A stretch of 13,449 nt of DNA from contig CACZSB010000126.1 in NCBI GenBank assembly GCA_902783765.1, positions 1 through 13,449 on the forward strand. Reading direction: 5' to 3'. This stretch comes from an uncultured Lachnospiraceae bacterium (GTDB lineage Bacteria > Bacillota > Clostridia > Lachnospirales > Lachnospiraceae). The notes beneath the pieces were generated by a model. That model was not told the DNA's origin, did no database searches, and saw nothing but the letters and a program-made list of their open reading frames with translations. Position 1 is the first letter of the stretch. Each line of letters begins with the position of its first letter. The translations under genes were made by a program, and so were the position numbers. Below, piece by piece: positions 9,810 through 13,449 of this stretch.

Positions 9810-11258
9810 ATGGCCGGTATGCGTACCGCTCGTTATGAATACGAAGCAGAAAAAAAACGGAAGCGCCGCAAGGCCATTTTCCGTCGCATAATGGTGGGAT
9901 TGATCCTGCTGGCCTTGGCAGCCGGGCTCTTTTTCGGTATCCGGGCCGCCTACCGGAAAATCCACGGCTGGGTGGATTCCGTTATGAACGATCCCCTGCT
10001 GGAAAGCACGGCTTCCGCCGGCAACAGCACCCTCACCCCGGCTACCACCGTCTCCCGGGATCCGGAAATCCGTTATGCTGCGGAGCTGGAACAGGCGGAA
10101 AAGCTGGCCTTATACTATGATTACGAAGGAGCCATCACCCTGCTTCAGGATATTCCCAGCTACGCAGATGAACCCTATTTAAAAAGCGTGGTACAGGATT
10201 ATATTTACGCCCGAAACAATCTGGTGAAGCTGGATATTTCCCAGGTGTATCATTTATATACCGGCTCCCTGATTGCCAACCCCGAGCGGGCCTTCAGCAG
10301 CCGGATGGGCAATCAGGAAACGAATAACCGGGAACGAATCACCGTTAATGAGTTTCAGGGGATTTTGCAGCAGCTATATGACAACGGCTTCGTGCTGCTG
10401 AGCTTTCATCAGCTGGCTTATAGCCAGGAGGATGGGAGTTTTAGCCTGGGCAGTATTTATCTTCCCAAGGGAAAAAAGGGCTTGGTGCTGACCCTGGATG
10501 ACCCCAATTATCCCGAGGACGCCACCGCCAACGGCCTGGCCCGGAAAATGATTTTAGACGCCCGGGAGCAGCCCCTCTGCGAGTTGGCGGAAAGTGACGG
10601 AAGCCTCCGGGTGGGGGCCTTCGATATGGTACCCATTGTTGAAAATTTCATCGCTTCTCATCCGGATTTTTCTTATCAGGGGGCCCGGGGCGTTTTGGCT
10701 CTGACGGGCTATGAGGGCATTTTCGGCTACCATACCGCCTCTTTTTATTCGGATCCCACGGATCCGGCCTATAAGGCGGAGTATGCCAGCATCAATGGGG
10801 AACAGGAAAAGCTGGAGGCGGAGGCTCTGTGCCGCCGCTTGAAGGAGCTGGGCTGGGAGCTGGCCTGCCAGACCTGGGGCCGTATCAATGTGGAAAAGGC
10901 GGACCTGGGACGGATTCAGGCGGATACAGAGCACTGGCTGAAGGAAGTGGCGCCCCTGACAGGGGGCAGTGATATAATGATTTTCCCTCCGGGGTCGGAC
11001 ATCGGAAACTGGCGTCCCTATGGGGAGGATAATGAAAAGTTTGTTTATTATCGCAGTCAGGGCTTTCGGTATTTCAGCTCCATGGATAATTATACCATTC
11101 CCTGGGTCCAGTTCAATGGCGAGGGGGGCTGCCTGCGCATGGGCCGGGTGGGGCTTTCTGGCTACGCACTGGCCTATCGGAAGGACAAACTGGGGGTTTT
11201 CTTTAACAGTGACGGGCTGATGGATCCCGCCCGCCCTCTGCCGGTTCCGGAGAATTGA
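9810..11258 (+). CDS. Membrane-anchored polysaccharide-deacetylase-like protein, metal site degraded
   Basis: A 482-residue protein with a very basic cytoplasmic N-terminus (residues 15-26), one transmembrane segment (about 27-46) and a large extracellular part. Residues about 145-430 resemble the NodB-type deacetylase-like proteins common in Clostridia: VNEFQGILQQLYDNGFVLLS, then LTLDD (Asp230-Asp231), FDMVPIVENFIASHPDFSY, GARGVLALTGYEGIFGY and SDIMIFPPGSDIG. In relatives that I recall, the region before the last block carries HTWGH or a similar HxxxH zinc motif. Here it reads Gln354-Thr-Trp-Gly-Arg358, with both histidines replaced. The ordinary deacetylase reaction is therefore doubtful. 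Residues 90-140 look helical and repeat-like and may be a small linker domain. GAGGGGAGG at 9795-9803 gives a strong ribosome binding site overlapping the truA end, so it is probably in the ecfT-truA operon. Confidence 0.78.
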   Translation: MAGMRTARYEYEAEKKRKRRKAIFRRIMVGLILLALAAGLFFGIRAAYRKIHGWVDSVMNDPLLESTASAGNSTLTPATTVSRDPEIRYAAELEQAEKLALYYDYEGAITLLQDIPSYADEPYLKSVVQDYIYARNNLVKLDISQVYHLYTGSLIANPERAFSSRMGNQETNNRERITVNEFQGILQQLYDNGFVLLSFHQLAYSQEDGSFSLGSIYLPKGKKGLVLTLDDPNYPEDATANGLARKMILDAREQPLCELAESDGSLRVGAFDMVPIVENFIASHPDFSYQGARGVLALTGYEGIFGYHTASFYSDPTDPAYKAEYASINGEQEKLEAEALCRRLKELGWELACQTWGRINVEKADLGRIQADTEHWLKEVAPLTGGSDIMIFPPGSDIGNWRPYGEDNEKFVYYRSQGFRYFSSMDNYTIPWVQFNGEGGCLRMGRVGLSGYALAYRKDKLGVFFNSDGLMDPARPLPVPEN

Positions 11259-11309
11259 TTGGGACAGACAAGGCTTCTGCCCGGAGGGGATGCCTTTGCC
11301 GGAAAAACA

Positions 11310-11338
11310 ATGACAAGGGCTCCGGTATGTGATACAAT
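11310..11338 (+). promoter_or_regulatory. Promoter of the xpaC-like gene
   Basis: ATGACA (11310-11315, five of six), 17-bp spacer, TACAAT (11333-11338, five of six) with TG at 11330-11331 giving an extended -10. The predicted start near 11345 leaves a leader of about 29 nt. It sits in the 115-bp gap after the deacetylase-like gene, so the xpaC-like gene need not depend on the upstream operon. Confidence 0.65.
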
Positions 11339-11346
11339 AAAAAAGT

Positions 11347-11360
11347 GGCGCGGCTGCGCC
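11347..11360 (+). repeat. Short GC hairpin at the predicted 5' end of xpaC mRNA
   Basis: GGCGC (11347-11351) pairs with GCGCC (11356-11360) around GGCT. If transcription starts near 11345, this stem is the very 5' end of the mRNA and ends two bases before the AGGAGG ribosome binding site (11363-11368). It has no T-run, so it is not a terminator. It may stabilise the message or be incidental. Confidence 0.35.
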
Positions 11361-11373
11361 CGAGGAGGATGGA

Positions 11374-11991
11374 ATGAAGGGAAACGGTTCATCATACGGC
11401 TGGCTGCTGCCCCTGGGGCTGATCCTGATGGCAGTGGCGCTGTTTGGTAAGTTTAAGGGACTTCTTTTATTGGGGGGACTGCTGCTGGGTGGCCTGGTGG
11501 TTTTAGTGGGGATTATCCTGCTGATTGCTTTAAAAACCAGCCGGGATGAGGCAAAAAACAGTCCTCAGTTGGAAAACATGAGTCCGGAGGATGCCGCCGT
11601 TTATCAGGGGGCCCGAAAGGATTTGACGGAGCTGAGAGTTTTGAATGCCCGTTTAAAGGAAAGCGATGTCCGCACGGAGAGCAATAACATCTGCGCCACC
11701 ACGGAAAAGATTCTCACAGCCCTAAAGGAGGATCCCAAGCGCATCGCCTCGGCCCAGATGTTTTTGCAGTATTACTTGCCCACCCAGAAAAACATCCTGA
11801 CCAAGTATCATCAGATTGTGGACAGCGGCGTGGCCCATGAAGATCTTAAGGAAAAGGTCATGAATCACCTGGCCGATATCCGGACCGCCACGGAAAAGCA
11901 GCTGATCAATGTTTTTGAGGATGATATGCTGGACATCTCCGCGGAAATGGAATTGATGAACAGCTCCATCCGGGAAGATGGACTGATTTAA
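11374..11991 (+). CDS. xpaC: XpaC-like membrane protein (5-bromo-4-chloroindolyl phosphate hydrolysis family)
   Basis: A 205-residue protein, close to the length of B. subtilis XpaC. It begins with two hydrophobic segments (about 9-24 and 28-52) rich in Leu and Gly, followed by a charged, mainly helical cytoplasmic domain. The family-like stretch AQMFLQYYLPTQKNILTKY (residues 127-145, with YYLP at 133-136) is the best evidence. The name reflects an old phenotype of hydrolysing a chromogenic phosphate, not a proven enzyme; the true role is unclear. In many Firmicutes a TelA-like gene follows, but here the next gene is a convergent asparaginase. The ATG at 11374 lies 5 nt after a perfect AGGAGG. 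An earlier ATG at 11369 directly abuts the AGGAGG and reads only Met-Glu-stop, so it is not used. Confidence 0.78.
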   Translation: MKGNGSSYGWLLPLGLILMAVALFGKFKGLLLLGGLLLGGLVVLVGIILLIALKTSRDEAKNSPQLENMSPEDAAVYQGARKDLTELRVLNARLKESDVRTESNNICATTEKILTALKEDPKRIASAQMFLQYYLPTQKNILTKYHQIVDSGVAHEDLKEKVMNHLADIRTATEKQLINVFEDDMLDISAEMELMNSSIREDGLI

Positions 11992-13001
11992 TATTCGCTT
12001 CTCTCTCCCCGGAGATTGGTTTCAAAAAGCTTCTTAATCTCTGCGGAATCCAGCTCTTTGCTGAACAGGTAGTACAGTTTGGCCAGAGCGGCTTCTGTGG
12101 TCATGTCGGCGCCGTCTGCGGCGCCGATATCTTTTAGAGCCTGACTGGCGGCATAGCTGCCCAGATTCACCCGACCCTGGGGACATTGAGAACGAACCAC
12201 CACCAAGGACCCGCTTTCGTGGGCCTTTTTTAACACCGGCAGAAGAGCGGTCTGGGCCCCGGGAATATTCCCGGCCCCAAAGCTTTCCAGCACCACGCCT
12301 TTCAGGGATTCGGTCATGATTCCTTCAAAGAGCTCAAAACGGATGCCGGGAAAGACCTTCAGCACCCCCAGAGGGATATTCCGGAAGGGCTGGAGCCGGA
12401 AAGGACCCTGGGACAGGGGAACAGGGGGCACTGCCCGGTATTTGAAATCGATACCGGCCTCCACCAGCGGAGGGCAGTTGGGGGAATCAAAGGCCTGCAT
12501 ACCGTCGGCGGAAAGCTTGGTGGCCCGATTGCCCCGTAAGAGCTGGCCACCGAAATAGATGCAGACCTCCCGGATGCGGTCCGAGGCGGCCAGCAGCATG
12601 GCTGAAATCAGATTGTCCCGACCATCGCTGCGCAGTTCATATAAGGGAATCTGGGATCCGGTGATAATCACCGGTTTCTCCAGGTTTTCCAGCATGAAGG
12701 AAAGAGCCGAGGCGGAATAGGCCATGGTATCCGTGCCGTGGAGCACCACAAAACCGTCGCAGGCCTCGTAGCGGGAGGCAATGGTATGCCCCAGCTTGTT
12801 CCAGTCCTCCACCGCCATATCGCTGGAATCCAGCAGGGGACTGAAAACTACGGTTTCGAAATCCGGGAAATCCGGGTGCTTCAGCTCAGGCAGGGTATCC
12901 AGAAGCCGCAGAAAGCCTTCGCCGGAGGGTACATAGCCCCGCTCGCTGTGAACCATGCCGATGGTGCCGCCGGTATAGATCAGGCAGATCTTCTTTTTCA
13001 T
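11988..13001 (-). CDS. ansA: Type I (cytoplasmic) L-asparaginase
   Basis: A 337-residue asparaginase that hydrolyses asparagine to aspartate and ammonia. It has no signal peptide, and its length and motifs fit the cytoplasmic type I (AnsA-like) group. The first catalytic threonine is Thr13 in TGGTIG (10-15); the second triad is Thr90, Asp91 and Lys162 (HGTDTM at 88-93; NRATKLSADGMQAFDSPN around 158-175); TGSQIP is at 114-119. The start ATG (13001 on the minus strand) has GAGGT 5 nt upstream. The stop shares TTAA (11988-11991) with the stop of the convergent xpaC-like gene. It has a promoter near consensus, divergent from deoD, so both may respond to nitrogen or purine status, though that is inference. 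Confidence 0.95.
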   Translation of the reverse strand: MKKKICLIYTGGTIGMVHSERGYVPSGEGFLRLLDTLPELKHPDFPDFETVVFSPLLDSSDMAVEDWNKLGHTIASRYEACDGFVVLHGTDTMAYSASALSFMLENLEKPVIITGSQIPLYELRSDGRDNLISAMLLAASDRIREVCIYFGGQLLRGNRATKLSADGMQAFDSPNCPPLVEAGIDFKYRAVPPVPLSQGPFRLQPFRNIPLGVLKVFPGIRFELFEGIMTESLKGVVLESFGAGNIPGAQTALLPVLKKAHESGSLVVVRSQCPQGRVNLGSYAASQALKDIGAADGADMTTEAALAKLYYLFSKELDSAEIKKLFETNLRGERSEY

Positions 13002-13029
13002 GCTAACCTCGATTTTGAATAGTAATGCT

Positions 13030-13058
13030 ATTATAAGAGCAAAATGCTCATCTGTCTA
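13030..13058 (-). promoter_or_regulatory. Promoter of ansA
   Basis: On the minus strand: TAGACA (13058-13053, five of six), 17-bp spacer, TATAAT (13035-13030, perfect). The expected start is near 13023, giving a leader of about 22 nt. Its -35 box directly abuts the -35 of the divergent deoD promoter (13059-13064), so polymerase binding at one is likely to affect the other. Confidence 0.72.
13037..13049. promoter_or_regulatory. Dyad inside the ansA promoter spacer (operator candidate)
   Basis: GAGCA (13037-13041) and TGCTC (13045-13049) form a perfect 5+5 bp inverted repeat around AAA, centred within the spacer of the ansA promoter. A dimeric repressor bound here would block ansA and sit close to the deoD -35. 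The regulator is not known. The dyad is short, so chance is possible. Confidence 0.35.
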
Positions 13059-13087
13059 TTGCCTGCGGACAGTTTTTCGAATATAAT
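13059..13087 (+). promoter_or_regulatory. Promoter of deoD
   Basis: TTGCCT (13059-13064, four of six), 17-bp spacer, TATAAT (13082-13087, perfect). The expected start is near 13094, about 26 nt before the ATG. AAGGAG at 13107-13112 lies in the leader as the ribosome binding site. Confidence 0.7.
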
Positions 13088-13119
13088 AAACGGATGATGA
13101 GACTGAAAGGAGAGTCGCT

Positions 13120-13449
13120 ATGCCTACCCCTCATAACAGCGCCGCTGCCGGCGATTTTGCAAAAACCGTTTTAATGCCCGGAGATCCCCTGCGGGCCAAA
13201 TTCGTGGCGGAAAACTTTTTGGAGGATGCCAAATTGGTGACCTCTGTCCGGAACTGCCTGGGCTATACCGGCCGCTATAAGGGCGTGCCCGTTTCCGTAA
13301 TGGCCTCGGGCATGGGGATGCCTAGCATCGGCATTTATTCCTACGAGCTTTACACCCAGTACGGGGTGGAAAATATTATCCGCATCGGCTCCGCCGGCTC
13401 CTACAGCGAAGAATTGAATGTGCTGGATGTGTGCCTGGCCCAGTCCGCC
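13120..13449 (+). CDS. deoD: Purine nucleoside phosphorylase DeoD-type (3' end outside window)
   Basis: The first 110 codons of a hexameric purine nucleoside phosphorylase, which splits purine (deoxy)nucleosides with phosphate into base and (deoxy)ribose-1-phosphate in the cytoplasm. The start MPTPHNSAAAGDFAKTVLMP matches the family. Residues equivalent to the E. coli active site, each shifted by one, are His5, Gly21, Arg25, Arg44, Met65, Arg88 and Ser91, within MPGDPLRAK (19-27), GYTGRYKGVPVSVMASGMG (48-66) and RIGSAG (88-93). The ATG follows AAGGAG with 7-nt spacing. The frame is open to the window edge. It is transcribed divergently from ansA from its own promoter. Confidence 0.96.
   Translation, partial: MPTPHNSAAAGDFAKTVLMPGDPLRAKFVAENFLEDAKLVTSVRNCLGYTGRYKGVPVSVMASGMGMPSIGIYSYELYTQYGVENIIRIGSAGSYSEELNVLDVCLAQSA

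Noticed and set aside
10750..10767. Direct repeat of GGATCC within the deacetylase-like gene
   Set aside because: It encodes Asp-Pro-Thr-Asp-Pro in a coding loop; six-base repeats this close are expected by chance.
11369..11377. Minimal upstream frame Met-Glu-stop overlapping the xpaC start
   Set aside because: The ATG directly abuts AGGAGG with no spacing, so initiation there is unlikely; probably coincidence.

Overview
The window reads as chromosomal core sequence from a GC-rich (by eye) member of the Bacillota, most likely a Clostridia-type anaerobe. The reasons are an RpoC of 1199 residues without lineage-specific insertions, a group II ECF transporter module next to truA, strong AGGAGG-type ribosome binding sites, SigA-like promoters, and a XpaC-family protein. 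I cannot place it below class level. No phage, IS, CRISPR, tRNA or rRNA sequence is visible.

Layout: 1-1485 is the 3' part of rpoB, followed after 18 bp by complete rpoC (1504-5103) and a clear intrinsic terminator (5117-5148). Next on the plus strand come ecfA1 (5166-6044) and ecfA2 (6034-6900), the two ATPases of an energy-coupling-factor vitamin/metal transporter. The transmembrane partner ecfT (8233-9021) is separated from them by an antisense gene for a Gate-domain (nucleoside recognition) membrane protein (6874-8073, minus). ecfT is followed tightly by truA (9030-9806) and by a membrane-anchored polysaccharide-deacetylase-like protein (9810-11258). A separately promoted xpaC-like gene (11374-11991) converges on a type I asparaginase gene (11988-13001, minus). 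The asparaginase gene is divergent from deoD (13120 to the window edge, partial).

Function: transcription machinery (RpoB, RpoC), micronutrient uptake (EcfA1, EcfA2, EcfT; no substrate-binding S component here), tRNA modification (TruA), envelope proteins (deacetylase-like, XpaC-like, Gate) and nitrogen/purine salvage (AnsA, DeoD).

I see no convincing undescribed multi-gene system. The points that stand out are: (i) an ecfT promoter close to consensus (TTGACA-N17-TATGAT) whose spacer is filled by a perfect 7+7 bp dyad and whose expected start site falls on the ATG; (ii) a deacetylase-like protein whose usual HxxxH metal-binding motif reads QTWGR; (iii) an ECF module split by an antisense transporter-like gene and located after rpoBC; (iv) back-to-back ansA/deoD promoters with directly abutting -35 boxes. 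All promoter and operator calls come from reading the sequence and are untested.
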